A stretch of 64,000 nt of DNA from Geoalkalibacter halelectricus. Its GTDB lineage: Bacteria; Desulfobacterota; Desulfuromonadia; Desulfuromonadales; Geoalkalibacteraceae. Under the pieces are notes generated by a model that was not told the DNA's origin, ran no database searches, and worked only from the letters and a program-made list of their open reading frames with translations. Position 1 is the stretch's first letter, and the number at the start of each line of letters is the position of its first letter. The stretch spans positions 620,001 to 684,000 of the forward strand of contig NZ_CP092109.1 in NCBI RefSeq assembly GCF_025263685.1. The letters run 5' to 3'. This document shows, piece after piece, positions 43,304 to 53,208 of the stretch. The position numbers and the translations under genes are program-made.

Positions 43304-45004
43304 TCATGACCCACCGGCCTCCAGCTTGGCCCAGGAATCACGCAGGGTCGCGGCGCGGTTGAAAACCGGACGGCCGGGGGTGCTGTCGTGGGGATCGACA
43401 AAGAAATAGCCGAGGCGCTCGAACTGAACGTGGGTGCCCACGGCGGCCTGGGCCAGCCCCGGCTCGATGAGCGCCCTGAGGGTGGTGAGGCTGTGCGGAT
43501 TGAGATCCGCGCGCCAATCGCGGCCCTCGCGCCCGGCGCCGGGAGTGGGCACGGCGAACAGCCGGTCATAGAGCCGCACCTCGGCGGGCACGCCGTGACG
43601 CGCCGACACCCAATGAATGGTGCCCTTGACCTTGCGCCCATCGGCGGGATTGGCCCCGAGGGTGGCCGGGTCGTGGGTGCAGCGCAACTCGACGACCTCG
43701 CCCGTGACCGGATCCTTCACTACCTCCTCGCAGCGGATGATGTAGCCGAAACGCAACCGCACCTCGCGCCCCGGAGCCAGGCGGAAGAACTTCTTGGGCG
43801 GCTCCTCCATGAAGTCATCGCGCTCGATGTAGAATTCGCGGCAGAAGGGCACCTGGCGGCTGCCCTCCTCGGGCTGTTGCGGATGGTTGGCCGCGTCGAA
43901 AAATTCCTCGCGCTCCTCCGGGTAATCGGTGAGCACCACCTTGAGGGGGTTGAGCACCGCCAGGGCGCGCGGCGCGCCCTGGTTGAGATCCTCGCGCAGG
44001 CAATCCTCGAGCACGCTCATGTCAATCCAACTGTCGCTCTTGCCCACCCCGATGCGCTCGCAGAAGGCGCGAATGGCCGCCGGAGTGAAGCCGCGCCGGC
44101 GCAACCCCACCAGGGTCGGCATGCGCGGGTCGTCCCAGCCCGCCACCAGGCCTTCGCGTACCAGTTCGAGCAGGCGGCGCTTGCTCATCAGGGTATAGCT
44201 GAGGTTGAGGCGGGCGAATTCGACCTGACGCGGCCGCGCCGGCAGCAGGTCGGCCAGTTGTTCGAGAAACCAGTCGTAAAGGGGGCGATGATCCTCGAAT
44301 TCCAGGGTGCAGATGGAGTGCGTGATGCCCTCGATGGCGTCGCTCAAGGGATGGGCGTAGTCATACATGGGGTAGATGCACCAGGCATCCCCCGTGCGGT
44401 AGTGATGATGACGCTGGATGCGGTAGATGACCGGATCGCGCAGGTTCATGTTGGGTGAAGCCATGTCGATGCGCGCGCGCAGGGTGTAGGCGCCGTCGGG
44501 AAATTCGCCGGCGCGCATGCGCCGAAACAGATCGAGGCTTTCGGCGGCGGGGCGATCGCGGTCGGGGCTTTCGCGTCCGGGCTCGGTGAGGGTGCCGCGA
44601 TGGGCGCGCATCTGCTCGGCATCGAGGCTGTCGACATAGGCGCGTTCGCGGCGAATGAGTTCCTCGGCCCACAGGTAGAGTTGCTCGTAGTAATCCGAGG
44701 CAAAGTAGAGGTGGGTGCCCCAGTCAAAACCCAGCCACCGCACCACGTCCTGAATCGCCTCGGCGTATTCGATGCTTTCCTTTTCCGGGTTAGTGTCGTC
44801 CATACGCAGATGGCAGCGCCCGCCATAGGCGGCGGCCAGCCCGAAATTAAGGCAGATGGCTTTGGCGTGGCCGATGTGCAGATAGCCGTTGGGCTCGGGA
44901 GGAAAGCGGGTCACCACTTCGGAGCGCGCCCCGGCGGCGAGGTCGGCATCGATGAGGTTGCGGATGAAATTGGTCGCTGGCGGTGTGGTCTCGGGAGTGC
45001 TCAT
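43304..45004 (-). CDS. glnS: Glutaminyl-tRNA synthetase
   Basis: 566 residues. Class I enzyme that charges tRNA-Gln. [19 protein letters not shown] carries the HIGH motif, [11 protein letters not shown] the KMSKS equivalent. [11 protein letters not shown] and the C-terminal anticodon-binding barrels are complete. GlnRS rather than GluRS is indicated by [14 protein letters not shown] and the long C-terminal domain. It forms a minus-strand string with ispF, ispD and carD. Confidence 0.97.
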   Translation of the reverse strand: MSTPETTPPATNFIRNLIDADLAAGARSEVVTRFPPEPNGYLHIGHAKAICLNFGLAAAYGGRCHLRMDDTNPEKESIEYAEAIQDVVRWLGFDWGTHLYFASDYYEQLYLWAEELIRRERAYVDSLDAEQMRAHRGTLTEPGRESPDRDRPAAESLDLFRRMRAGEFPDGAYTLRARIDMASPNMNLRDPVIYRIQRHHHYRTGDAWCIYPMYDYAHPLSDAIEGITHSICTLEFEDHRPLYDWFLEQLADLLPARPRQVEFARLNLSYTLMSKRRLLELVREGLVAGWDDPRMPTLVGLRRRGFTPAAIRAFCERIGVGKSDSWIDMSVLEDCLREDLNQGAPRALAVLNPLKVVLTDYPEEREEFFDAANHPQQPEEGSRQVPFCREFYIERDDFMEEPPKKFFRLAPGREVRLRFGYIIRCEEVVKDPVTGEVVELRCTHDPATLGANPADGRKVKGTIHWVSARHGVPAEVRLYDRLFAVPTPGAGREGRDWRADLNPHSLTTLRALIEPGLAQAAVGTHVQFERLGYFFVDPHDSTPGRPVFNRAATLRDSWAKLEAGGS

Positions 45005-45069
45005 GAGGATTTCGACCTGCGCGTCCTTTCGGGAAAAATGGCGACGGCGCGAGAAAACCGCGCGCCGCT

Positions 45070-45576
45070 TCAGACATCGAGTTCTTCGGATACGGAAATT
45101 TTCTCCAGCAGCACCACCGCCTGGGCGCTGATGCCTTCGCCGCGCCCCTCGAAGCCGAGCCCCTCGGTGGTGGTGGCCTTGATGTTGATGCGGTGGATGT
45201 CGGCGGCGCAGGCCGCGGCGATATTTTCCACCATGGCGCGAATATGGGGCGCCAGGCGCGGCGCCTGGGCCACCACCGTGGAATCGAGGTTGCCGATGCG
45301 ATACCCCCGGGCGGAGGCCAGGGCCATGACCTCGCGCAGCAGCTTGAGGCTCGAAATGCCGCGGTAGGCTGGATCGGTGTCGGGAAAATGCCGCCCGATG
45401 TCGCCCTCGCCCAGGGCGCCGAGCACCGCGTCGCAGATGGCATGCAGCAGCACATCGGCATCGGAATGACCAAGCAGGCCGAGGCCGTAGGGAATTTCGA
45501 CGCCGCCGAGAATCAGGCGGCGCTCCGCGGTCAGGCGGTGCACATCGTAACCTTGGCCGATACGAAACGGGTTCAC
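45070..45576 (-). CDS. ispF: 2-C-methyl-D-erythritol 2,4-cyclodiphosphate synthase
   Basis: 168 residues. Fifth step of the MEP isoprenoid pathway. [12 protein letters not shown] holds the Asp/His zinc ligands, [15 protein letters not shown] the third, and [18 protein letters not shown] the substrate motif. It overlaps ispD by 4 bp, so the two are translated together. Confidence 0.98.
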   Translation of the reverse strand: MNPFRIGQGYDVHRLTAERRLILGGVEIPYGLGLLGHSDADVLLHAICDAVLGALGEGDIGRHFPDTDPAYRGISSLKLLREVMALASARGYRIGNLDSTVVAQAPRLAPHIRAMVENIAAACAADIHRINIKATTTEGLGFEGRGEGISAQAVVLLEKISVSEELDV

Positions 45577-46268
45577 GGCTCCTCCGGTCGGGTCAAAAAG
45601 GCTTCGGCCACCAGCAGGTCTTCCGGCGTGGTGATCTTGATGTTGCGGTAGCTGCCCTCGAGCATGGCCGGGCGATGACCCAGGCGCTCCACCAGAGAGG
45701 CATCATCGGTGCCGCGAAATCCGTCGGCCAGCGCCTGCTCATGGGCATCCCGCACCAGGGCGCAGGAAAACGCCTGCGGGGTCTGGGCCAGCCACAGCCG
45801 CCCGCGCTCGGGGGTAGCGCGGATGCGGCCATCCTCAACTTCCTTGACGGTATCCTTGACCGGCACGCCCACCACGCAGCCGCCCTGCTCCGCGGCCGCG
45901 GCGATGACCCGTGGGATCAGCCGCGCCGGGAAAAACGGGCGCACGCCGTCATGGATCAGGACCACACCCGGCTCCCGTTCGCCGAGATGACGCAGGCCGT
46001 TGCGCACCGAATCCTGGCGCTCGGCGCCTCCGGCGATGACCGCCTCGACCTTGCGCAGGCCGAAACGCGCCACCACCTCGCGACGACAATACGCGATTTC
46101 GTCGGCCGGGGAAACAACAATGATGCGGCTCACATGGGGGGATTGATCGAACAGCGAGAGGGTGTGCGCCAATATCGGGCGCCCCGCCAGTTGCAGGTAC
46201 TGCTTGTTGATGTCGGCGCCCATACGCCGGCCCATGCCGGCGGCGGGGATCAGCACGGTGGCGGTCAT
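45573..46268 (-). CDS. ispD: 2-C-methyl-D-erythritol 4-phosphate cytidylyltransferase
   Basis: 231 residues from the ATG at 46268 (GGAGAG just upstream). Makes CDP-methylerythritol from MEP and CTP. The nucleotide motif is [53 protein letters not shown] and [11 protein letters not shown] are all canonical. Confidence 0.98.
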   Translation of the reverse strand: MTATVLIPAAGMGRRMGADINKQYLQLAGRPILAHTLSLFDQSPHVSRIIVVSPADEIAYCRREVVARFGLRKVEAVIAGGAERQDSVRNGLRHLGEREPGVVLIHDGVRPFFPARLIPRVIAAAAEQGGCVVGVPVKDTVKEVEDGRIRATPERGRLWLAQTPQAFSCALVRDAHEQALADGFRGTDDASLVERLGHRPAMLEGSYRNIKITTPEDLLVAEAFLTRPEEP

Positions 46269-46393
46269 GGCTCTCCAGGGACGAACGACTTTGGGACACA
46301 CGGCGGGGCAGGCCCCGCGCCCGGGTTTTCATGGGGAAAGGCGGCGGCGCAAGAGCCGCGCGCGGAAGAGACGCCGCCTGGCGGCGGAGTCGA

Positions 46394-46873
46394 TCAGTGG
46401 AAAATTTTCTCGATGCGCTGGATGACCGTGTCCTCCTCGGCGCCCTGCGCAAAGGCGATCTCCTTGATGAGCAGCTTTTGCGCTTGCTCGAGCACTTTTT
46501 TCTCGCCGTAGGACAATTCCTTGTCGCAGCGAATCTGGTAGAGGTCACGCAACACGGCGGCGACTTCGAACAGATCGCCGGACTTGATCTTGTCGTGGTA
46601 CTCGCGCTGGCGGCGGCTCCAGGAAGCCACCGGCCCGCCGGGCGCGGCGCTTTCGAGCAGGCCGTAGATGGAATCGACGGTATCGCGGTCGACCAGGCAG
46701 CGCAGGCCCACGGAATGGCAATTATTCACCGGAACCATGATGGTCATGTCGCTGTCGACGATACGCAAGATGTAGAATTCGAGCTTCTGACCCTGAAATT
46801 CCCTCGCCTCGATGGACTCAATCACTCCGACCCCCTGGGTCGGGTAAACCGCCATATCACCGATCTTGAACAT
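46394..46873 (-). CDS. carD: CarD-family transcription regulator
   Basis: 159 residues. Binds the RNA polymerase beta subunit and stabilises open complexes at promoters. The N-terminal Tudor-like RNAP-interaction domain reads MFKIGDMAVYPTQGVGVIESIE. The helical C-terminal part has WSRRQREYHDKIKSGD and the LSYGEKKVLEQAQKLLIKEIA helix. It precedes ispD by 125 bp; this carD-ispD-ispF order is common in deltaproteobacteria. Confidence 0.95.
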   Translation of the reverse strand: MFKIGDMAVYPTQGVGVIESIEAREFQGQKLEFYILRIVDSDMTIMVPVNNCHSVGLRCLVDRDTVDSIYGLLESAAPGGPVASWSRRQREYHDKIKSGDLFEVAAVLRDLYQIRCDKELSYGEKKVLEQAQKLLIKEIAFAQGAEEDTVIQRIEKIFH

Positions 46874-47047
46874 GGGCTACGCCTCCTTTTGCAAAGGATA
46901 GAATATAGCATAGTCGAGCCCAACGGTCAAGGACGCGGTCCCCGGGGCAGGCAACCTAACTGCGCGACGCGCAAAGATGTTTTTTTCTTCCTAAGTCCCC
47001 TAGACATAATGGTTGACAGTTGACAAAAAAAGACCTGCCCCTTGCCG

Positions 47048-47072
47048 GGCGGGTTGCGGGACGGCTATGATG
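47048..47072 (+). promoter_or_regulatory. Possible sigma-70 promoter for panE
   Basis: TTGCCG, 18 bp, TATGAT about 65-90 bp upstream of the panE start. The -10 is good, the -35 poor. The coordinates are approximate. Confidence 0.35.
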
Positions 47073-47133
47073 CCCTGAAACGGGTGCCGCGCGGCGCCCG
47101 GGAATCCACCCCTTAGCCACGGAGAAAAACGCC

Positions 47134-48042
47134 ATGACCATCGGCATCGTCGGCGCCGGCGCCCTGGGCCTTTACTACGGTGCCTTGTTGCAACGCGCCG
47201 GTCACGAGGTGCGCTTTCTGCTGCGCCGCGACTTCGACGCCATCACTCGCAACGGCCTGCGGGTCACCTCGCCCAACGGCGATTTTCACCTCGCGCGAGT
47301 GCTCGGCTTTCGCGAGACGCACCACATGGGCCAGGTCGATCTGGTGCTGGTCGGCCTCAAGACCTTCGCCAACCACCACCTGCCCGAACTGGTCGCCCCC
47401 CTGCTGGGTCCCGAAACCCGAATCCTGACCCTGCAAAACGGCCTCGGCAACGAGGAGTTGCTGGCCGCGAACTTCGACGCCGCGCGCGTGCTGGGCGGCA
47501 TTGCCTTTCTGTGTTCCAACCGCGGTGAGCCGGGCGTAGTCCATCATCTCGACCAGGGGCGCATTCGCCTGGGCGAATTCACCGGCGGACTCTCCGCCTA
47601 TGCCGACTCCCTCGCCGCAACCTTTCGCCAGGCCGGCATCCCCTGCGAGGCGGTCGCCGATCTACCCAAGGCACGCTGGGAAAAACTGGTGTGGAACATT
47701 CCCTTCAACGGCCTGTGCGCCCTGACCGGACTCACCACCGACCGCCTGCTCGCGCTCCCCGCAACCCGCGACCAAGTGCGCGCCATCATGGAAGAAGTCA
47801 TCACGGCCGCCAACGCCCAGGAGCTCTCCGCCCCCATCACCACCGAATTCGCCGCGCGCATGATCACCCTGACCACCGCCATGGGCGCCTATCGCCCCAG
47901 CATGATGATCGACCGCGCGGAGGGCCGCCCCCTGGAACTCGAAGCCATCTACGCCCTGCCCCTGGCGCGCGCCGCTGAACACGGGGTAGCGATGACGCGG
48001 GTCGCAATGCTGCATGCGCTGCTCGAGGCTGGAGAAGCCTAA
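47134..48042 (+). CDS. panE: 2-dehydropantoate 2-reductase
   Basis: 302 residues. NADPH-dependent reduction of ketopantoate to pantoate in coenzyme A synthesis. Rossmann motif TIGIVGAGALGLYYGALL, substrate motif LVGLKTF...LTLQNGLGNEE, catalytic Lys in ARWEKLVWNIPFNGLCAL, and the C-terminal PSMMIDRAEGRPLELEAI. GGAG lies upstream of the ATG. It is the only plus-strand housekeeping gene in this part and appears to be a single-gene unit. Confidence 0.95.
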   Translation: MTIGIVGAGALGLYYGALLQRAGHEVRFLLRRDFDAITRNGLRVTSPNGDFHLARVLGFRETHHMGQVDLVLVGLKTFANHHLPELVAPLLGPETRILTLQNGLGNEELLAANFDAARVLGGIAFLCSNRGEPGVVHHLDQGRIRLGEFTGGLSAYADSLAATFRQAGIPCEAVADLPKARWEKLVWNIPFNGLCALTGLTTDRLLALPATRDQVRAIMEEVITAANAQELSAPITTEFAARMITLTTAMGAYRPSMMIDRAEGRPLELEAIYALPLARAAEHGVAMTRVAMLHALLEAGEA

Positions 48043-48055
48043 GATCAGGACGACA

Positions 48056-48085
48056 GCAAGAAAAACCCCCTATGTAAGTAGGGGG
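48056..48085 (-). terminator. Intrinsic terminator of the gene at 48152
   Basis: 7-bp stem CCCCCTA/TAGGGGG (48066-48072 and 48079-48085), followed on the minus strand by TTTTTC. It may also slow transcription from panE. Confidence 0.7.
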
Positions 48086-48151
48086 AAGAAAGTGTAGAGC
48101 AGCAGGGGTGTCTTTAAAGCAGAGGAAATGGCTCTCAGCTTAAGCCGAAGC

Positions 48152-49045
48152 TCAGCGATCCACGCTCACCGGCAGCGGCTGGTCGGTGTTGATGACGCAG
48201 CGGAAACCCCAGGAAGCCGTCGCCTCTCTTTCAAAGGTGCCGGCACCCCTGATCACGGTGCTGCTTGAGCCTGGTGAACTCCCCACGCCGCCACCCCTAT
48301 AAACCTTTTTTTCACCAGTGGGGGGCCCCTGGGGATTGATTCCGGGGGATATGCTGTAGTACTCCGGGTCGTACCAGTCGGACACCCACTCATAAGCATT
48401 GCCGCTCATGTCGTGAAAACCCAGAGGGTTTGGGGGAAATTGCCCGACAGGAAGAGGCCAATCGAGGGGTTCAGGGTAATTGATTCCCGGCTCGATCAGA
48501 CCCGTATCCGTGGCAAACGGGACCACCTTGCCGCGACTGCGCGCGGCGTATTCCCACTGCGCCTCGGTGGGCAGGGCGAAAGGCAGACCCGTTTGCTCGC
48601 CGAGCCATGCGCAATAATCGTGCGCCCCCTGCCAGTTCACACCCGCGGGGTGATTGGGTCCACCTCGCCAGAGTTCACCGATGTCATCCGCCATCGTTGG
48701 TCTGCGGCCGGTCACCTTTGAAAAAAGGTCGTGCTCGCCAAAGGTGATCTCGTAGCGGCTCATATAGTAGCTGTCGAGCGTGACCTTGTGGGCAGGGCGG
48801 GAATCTTGGCGTGGTAAATAAAAGTAAATGATCTTGTCGTCATAGGCTGCAGCCAGTTCTTCCCCTGGATCGCCCATCATAAAACTTCCCCCTTCGACGA
48901 AAACCATATCGCCCAGAGTGCGCCCGATCAGCGCTTGAATTTCGGGATCGGCATGGGGCAAATTTGATCCTTGAGCCGCCTGGGGCGGGCTGCAGGCGCT
49001 TAATATAACGATGAGCATGATCCACAATAAACTCTTCACCTTCAT
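48152..49045 (-). CDS. Lipoprotein with formylglycine-generating-enzyme (SUMF1) fold
   Basis: 297 residues. The lipoprotein signal ends IVILSAC (Cys18). The FGE-sulfatase fold reads MVFVEGGSFMMGDPG, HKVTLDSYYMSRYEITFGEH, NHPAGVNWQGAHDYCAWLG, LPTEAQWEYAARS, GFHDMSGNAYEWVSDWY and WGFRCVI. The active-site cysteine pair of true FGE is not evident in the last third (GSSPGSSSTVIRGAG...SWGFRC has one Cys). A structural or carbohydrate-binding role is therefore as likely as sulfatase activation. No sulfatase adjoins. It is a single-gene unit with the terminator at 48056. Confidence 0.88.
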   Translation of the reverse strand: MKVKSLLWIMLIVILSACSPPQAAQGSNLPHADPEIQALIGRTLGDMVFVEGGSFMMGDPGEELAAAYDDKIIYFYLPRQDSRPAHKVTLDSYYMSRYEITFGEHDLFSKVTGRRPTMADDIGELWRGGPNHPAGVNWQGAHDYCAWLGEQTGLPFALPTEAQWEYAARSRGKVVPFATDTGLIEPGINYPEPLDWPLPVGQFPPNPLGFHDMSGNAYEWVSDWYDPEYYSISPGINPQGPPTGEKKVYRGGGVGSSPGSSSTVIRGAGTFEREATASWGFRCVINTDQPLPVSVDR

Positions 49046-49196
49046 CTCCTTGCTAAGCCAACGCGATACCGTTGTCGCGCACTGCGGCGGTATGGATTTG
49101 AGGCCGGCGGGTTAAGGCATTCGGGGTCGGACCAAGACAACCCCCTGATATTCCGAAAGATTATGCCAAAAAATAAGCGTTTTTCACCCTTATAGC

Positions 49197-49530
49197 CTAA
49201 TTTTTCAGGGTGAAATCAGCGCCATAGCTCTCTTCCGATTCACGTAAAACGAAAAAATCTCCTTGTCCGACAATGTTGCGGCTTTTCCCCCCTGCGCCGA
49301 GCAAATCCTGGGTTCCGAGAACAAACGATTCACTTCCGACGGCAAGGCTTTTACTCCAGGCCTCGTTGCGCCCCAGGTCATTGGTGCGCAAGGCCTCCTG
49401 CACCCACTCTTTGTGAATATCCACCAGTGCAGGTAAGCTGCCGATGCCGGCAGAGCTCGCCAAGGCATCAAGATCAAGGAGTCGATTGCGACGCCGCTGT
49501 CCCTGAATCTCAAGGTACCCGCAAAACCAT
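49197..49530 (-). pseudogene. C-terminal remnant of a REP-associated tyrosine transposase (RAYT)
   Basis: Minus-strand translation gives WFCGYLEIQGQRRRNRLLD... and EAWSKSLAVGSESFVLGTQDL, the W-S-x-S-x-A-V-G-S-x-x-F-V signature near the end of IS200-like RAYT transposases. The catalytic HUH half is missing. The cut end meets the HIT gene at 49543. Short GGTCGGACC-type repeats nearby (49124, 51266, 56012) may be its REP substrates. Confidence 0.75.
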
Positions 49531-49542
49531 GACGATAATCAG

Positions 49543-49929
49543 ATGCAATTTAATCTGAGATTCTCATTGCCCTCTCTAACACATTCTGAGAATAACCTGC
49601 CAGTTTTTATCAACTCAGTCTGGGAACCAACACCCGTCACCCCAGGCCACACCCTCATCATCCTAAAGCGCCACGCCACCTCGTTCTTCGAAACCAGCAG
49701 AGAAGAGCAGACCGCCATGCTCGACCTGCTCGACAAAACGCGCCGGCTGCTGCTCGGTGAACGCAATCCCGACGGCTTCAACATCGGCATCAATGACGGT
49801 GCCGCCGCCGGCCAGACGGTGATGCACCTGCACATCCACCTGATCCCCCGCTATCAAGGCGACATGCCGGACCCGCGCGGCGGGGTGCGGTGGATTTTTC
49901 CCGACAAAGCGGCATACTGGAATAAATGA
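49543..49929 (+). CDS. HIT-family hydrolase, copy 1 (altered N-terminus)
   Basis: 128 residues. Histidine triad protein that hydrolyses or transfers nucleotide phosphates. HIT motif HLHIHLIPR, with GFNIGINDGAAAGQTVMHLH before it. From about residue 31 it is nearly identical to copy 2 (51396). The first 30 residues (MQFNLRFSLPSLTHSENNLP...) are unrelated and replace the CPFC-containing start of copy 2. The start is uncertain, but the catalytic part is intact. The stop overlaps the HNH start (ATGA). Confidence 0.8.
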   Translation: MQFNLRFSLPSLTHSENNLPVFINSVWEPTPVTPGHTLIILKRHATSFFETSREEQTAMLDLLDKTRRLLLGERNPDGFNIGINDGAAAGQTVMHLHIHLIPRYQGDMPDPRGGVRWIFPDKAAYWNK

Positions 49930-50906
49930 CTTCCCTTGAAACTCACATCAAGCATTTCTCCACCCTCAACCGCGCCCCCGGTGCGATCTGGTCCGACGCG
50001 ACCAAACGCAAGGCACCGCACAAGCCCATCCTCCTGCTGGCGGTGCTCGACCTGGTGCATCGCGGCGTCATCATCACGCCCTTTATCGCTGTCACCGAAG
50101 ATCTCGTCGAACTCAACGAGCTTTTCAACCTCTACTGGCGCCGGGTCGTCCCCCTCGGGCAGACCAGCAGCATTGCCTTTCCCTTTTCGCGCCTGTCTCG
50201 CGAACCCTTCTGGCAATTGGTGCCCCAGCCTGGCAAAAAAATCACCCCGGCGGTCATCAACAATACCTCCTCCGTGAGCTATCTGCGCAAATACGCCCTG
50301 GGAGCCAGGCTCGATGAAGATCTGTTCCAGATCATGCTGAGCGGGGAGGGGAGGGAGGCGCTGCGGGAGGCACTGCAGCTCTCCTGCTTTGCGCCCGAAG
50401 CGGCGGCCATGTTGCGCGAACAGTCCCTCATCAATCGCGAAGCCTTTGATTACAGTCGACTGCTGGAAGAAAAAGCCCACCTGCCGCTGGTGCAGGACAT
50501 CGTCGAAGCCGCCAGTTTCCGTCCGGCGGCGCGGGACCAGGGATTCCGGCGGCTGGTGGTGAAAACCTATGATCATCGCTGCGCCCTGTGCGGTATCCGC
50601 ATCGTCACACCGGACGGCCACACCGTCGTGGAAGCCGCTCACATCATCCCCTGGAGCAAAACCCAAAACGACGACATCCGCAACGGCCTGGCCCTGTGCC
50701 GCACCTGCCATTGGGGTTTTGACGAGGGGATGCTCGGCGTGTCGGACAGCTACACCGTAATCACCGCCCGCACCCTGATCACCGATCCCAATGTCCCCGG
50801 CCTGCTGTCGATGCTTTCGGGACGCGGCATCATCCCGCCAGCAGAGCACGATCACTGGCCGGCGCAGGAATTTCTCGGCGAACATCGGCGGGCGTGGCAA
50901 CTCTGA
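49926..50906 (+). CDS. HNH endonuclease, copy 1 (intact)
   Basis: 326 residues. The C-terminal HNH nuclease domain has YDHRCALCGIRI, then VEAAHIIPWSKTQNDDIRNG and LALCRTCHWGFDEGML. The two CxxC pairs hold the structural zinc, and the HII/N/H residues the catalytic metal. The N-terminal ~190 residues (KRKAPHKPILLLAVLDLVHRG) match the N-terminal region of predicted restriction-type HNH proteins. It is coupled to the HIT gene by a 4-bp overlap. No methyltransferase is present. Defence is a reasonable guess, not shown. Confidence 0.88.
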   Translation: MTSLETHIKHFSTLNRAPGAIWSDATKRKAPHKPILLLAVLDLVHRGVIITPFIAVTEDLVELNELFNLYWRRVVPLGQTSSIAFPFSRLSREPFWQLVPQPGKKITPAVINNTSSVSYLRKYALGARLDEDLFQIMLSGEGREALREALQLSCFAPEAAAMLREQSLINREAFDYSRLLEEKAHLPLVQDIVEAASFRPAARDQGFRRLVVKTYDHRCALCGIRIVTPDGHTVVEAAHIIPWSKTQNDDIRNGLALCRTCHWGFDEGMLGVSDSYTVITARTLITDPNVPGLLSMLSGRGIIPPAEHDHWPAQEFLGEHRRAWQL

Positions 50907-51090
50907 CCCCCCTCAATCCCCCCTATGCAACAGGGGGGAGGCAAACATTTCACTCTTCCCCCTGTGACGCAGCCGGAGGGCACCCGGCGATGCAAAGCGT
51001 CGGCGGGCAAGGAGTTGGGGGCGCCCTTTTTGTCCAACTTGTTGGGCGAGCAACAAGTTGGGCGGCGTGCGGGGCCGCCACCCCGCGATC
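50907..51090 (+). repeat. Dispersed hairpin repeat, copy A
   Basis: Starts right after the HNH stop with a CCCCCCTATGCAACAGGGGGG stem. It continues with a CGGCGGGCAAGGAGTTGG segment and an 11-bp perfect stem CCAACTTGTTG/CAACAAGTTGG, and ends CCCCGCGATC. Copies B to F follow in the next 7.5 kb. Frames inside it repeat with the element and are not genes. Confidence 0.88.
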
Positions 51091-51256
51091 CTGAACCTAC
51101 TCTATTGCTTTGCACCAACGTCAATCATTTTTTGGCAATCTGTTGGTACAAAAAACTTGTACTACTTTTATGCAAAACAATGGTAGATTGTCGGTACAAA
51201 GTGGAGAGAGCGATGCGTGCTGCGAAAAAAGACCAATCCGTGTTTAATATGAGGAC
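51091..51256 (+). pseudogene. Truncated duplicate of the promoter and first codons of the gene at 55036
   Basis: Almost identical to 54915-55077: the leader, the start ATGCGTGCTGCG and MRAAKKDQSVFNM are conserved. The sequence then switches to an unrelated stretch with a GGTCGGACCAAGGTAAG motif. Only about 13 codons remain. Confidence 0.8.
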
Positions 51257-51395
51257 CTGCTTGTGGGGTCGGACCAAGGTAAGCCCCCGAATTCGCAAGC
51301 GAAAACCCAAAAATCCGCCGTGAAAAGAGGCTTATAGAGCGATTTTCAAGGGCAAAATGGCGACTCTAACTCGCTGAATACAATGAGTGCAAGTT

Positions 51396-51776
51396 ATGAC
51401 ACCCTGCCCCTTCTGCAACCCAGACCCCTCCAGAACAATCCTCACCAACGCCCACGCCTTGGCAATCTCCGACGCCTACCCCGTCACCCCCGGCCACACC
51501 CTTATCATCCCAAAGCGCCACGTCACCTCCTTCTTCGAAACCACCAGGGAAGAGCAGACCGCCATGCTCGACCTGCTCGATAAGACGCGCCTGCTGCTGC
51601 TCGATGAGCGCAAACCCGACGGTTTCAACATCGGCATCAACGACGGTACCGCTGCCGGCCAGACGGTGATGCACCTGCACATCCACCTGATCCCCCGCTA
51701 TCAAGGCGACATGCCGGATCCGCGCGGCGGGGTGCGGTGGATTTTTCCCGACAAAGCGGCATACTGGAACAAATGA
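51396..51776 (+). CDS. HIT-family hydrolase, copy 2 (complete)
   Basis: 126 residues. It begins MTPCPFCNPDPSRTILTNAH with the CPFC zinc half-site that copy 1 has lost. Then come AISDAYPVTPGHTLIIPKRH and HIT motif HLHIHLIPRYQG. The ATG at 51396 is chosen because the family starts just before CPFC; the ribosome-binding site is weak and an in-frame GTG lies at 51387. It overlaps the broken HNH copy by 4 bp. Confidence 0.85.
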   Translation: MTPCPFCNPDPSRTILTNAHALAISDAYPVTPGHTLIIPKRHVTSFFETTREEQTAMLDLLDKTRLLLLDERKPDGFNIGINDGTAAGQTVMHLHIHLIPRYQGDMPDPRGGVRWIFPDKAAYWNK

Positions 51777-52753
51777 CTCCCCTTGAAACCCACATCAAGC
51801 ATTTTTCGACCCTCAACCGCGCCCCCGGCGCGATATGGTCCGACGCGACCAAACGCAAGGCGCTGCACTAGCCCATCCTCCTGCTGGCGGTGCTCGACCT
51901 GGTGCATCGCGGCGTCATCAGTACGCCCTTTATCGCTGTCACCGAAGATCTCGTCGAACTCAACGAGCTGTTCAACCTCTACTGGCGCCGTGTTGTCCCC
52001 CTCGGGCAGACCAGCAGCATTGCCTTTCCCTTTTCGCGCCTGTCTCGCGAACCCTTCTGGCAATTGGTGCCCCAGCCTAGCAAAAAAATCACCCCGGCGG
52101 TCATCAACAATACCTCCTCCGTGAGCTATCTGCGCAAATACGCCCTGGGAGCCAGGCTCGATGAAGATCTGTTCCAGATCATGCTGAGCGGGGAGGGGAG
52201 AGAGGCGCTGCGCGAGGCCCTGCTGCTCTCCTGCTTTGCGCCCGAAGCGGCGGCCATATTGCGCGAACAGTCCCTCATCAATCGCGAAGCCTTTGATTAC
52301 AGTCGACTGCTGGAAGAAAAAGCCCACCTGCCGCTGGTGCAGGACATCGTCGAAGCCACCAGCTTCCGTCCGGCGGCGCGGGACCAGGGATTCCGGCGGC
52401 TGGTGGTGAAAACCTATGATCATCGCTGCGCGCTGTGCGGCATCCGTATCGTCACACCGGACGGCCACACCGTCGTGGAAGCCGCTCACATCATCCCCTG
52501 GAGCAAAACCCAAAACGACGACATCCGCAACGGCCTTGCCCTGTGCCGCACCTGCCATTGGGGTTTTGACGAGGGGATGCTCGGCGTGTCGGACAGCTAC
52601 ACCGTAATCACCGCCCGCACCCTGATCACCGATCCCAATGTCCCCGGCCTGCTGTCGATGCTTTCGGGACGCGGTATCATCCCGCCAGCAGAGCACGATC
52701 ACTGGCCGGCGCAGGAATTTCTCGGCGAACATCGACGGGCGTGGCGGCTCTGA
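51773..52753 (+). pseudogene. HNH endonuclease, copy 2, with amber codon at residue 33
   Basis: About 95% identical to copy 1, but codon 33 (AAG, Lys, in copy 1) is TAG at 51869-51871. The rest of the frame, including the HNH motifs, is intact. A shorter product from a later GTG (51890) would lack the first ~39 residues. It is probably inactive. Confidence 0.88.
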
Positions 52754-53025
52754 CCCCCCTCAATCTCCCCAAGCAATATGGGGGAGCAAGCATTTCGCCC
52801 TTCCCCCTGTGACGCAGCCGGAGGGTCGCTAAGGGGCGGCGGAAGAAAAACGGCAAATGTTTGAGGCGCAAGCCGAGTTTTTGCCGTTTCCGCTGAACCG
52901 CAGCGACCCGGAGGGCACCCGGCGATGCGAAGCGTCGGCGGGCAAGGAGTTGGGGGCGCCCTTTTTGTCCAACTTGTTGGGCGAGCAACAAGTTGGGCGG
53001 CGTGCGGGGCCGCCACCCCGCGATC
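52754..53025 (+). repeat. Dispersed hairpin repeat, copy B (long form)
   Basis: As copy A, but with an extra ~85-bp internal segment (AACGGCAAATGTTTGAGGCG...) also present in copies C and D. Follows the HNH copy 2 stop directly. Confidence 0.88.
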
Positions 53026-53067
53026 CCTGAAGGTTTTTGTTGAGAAACTTCGGGGGGACGCTCCTCG

Positions 53068-53135
53068 CGCATATGCTACAACCGTAGCAGGTAGCAGGTA
53101 GCGGGTGGGTTCCTGAATTTCGTGGTTCGCGGCGT
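53068..53135 (-). pseudogene. ParE-type toxin remnant (C-terminal end)
   Basis: Minus-strand sequence matches the last ~25 codons of the ParE-like gene at 58447 (NHEIQEPTRYLLPATVV against RYEIQGFTIYVLRLWHT), in the same position relative to the hairpin repeat. Only the 3' end survives. Confidence 0.5.
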
Positions 53136-53208
53136 AGCGTGAGCCGCGCCTTTCCCGGTTCCGCCGCACGACTCCAAAGTTGTGCGGAGGGCCGACAGTG
53201 CTACACTT

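Noticed and set aside
48152-49045. Active sulfatase-maturing enzyme
   Set aside because: The fold is right, but the catalytic Cys pair is not evident and no sulfatase is nearby; kept only as a fold assignment.
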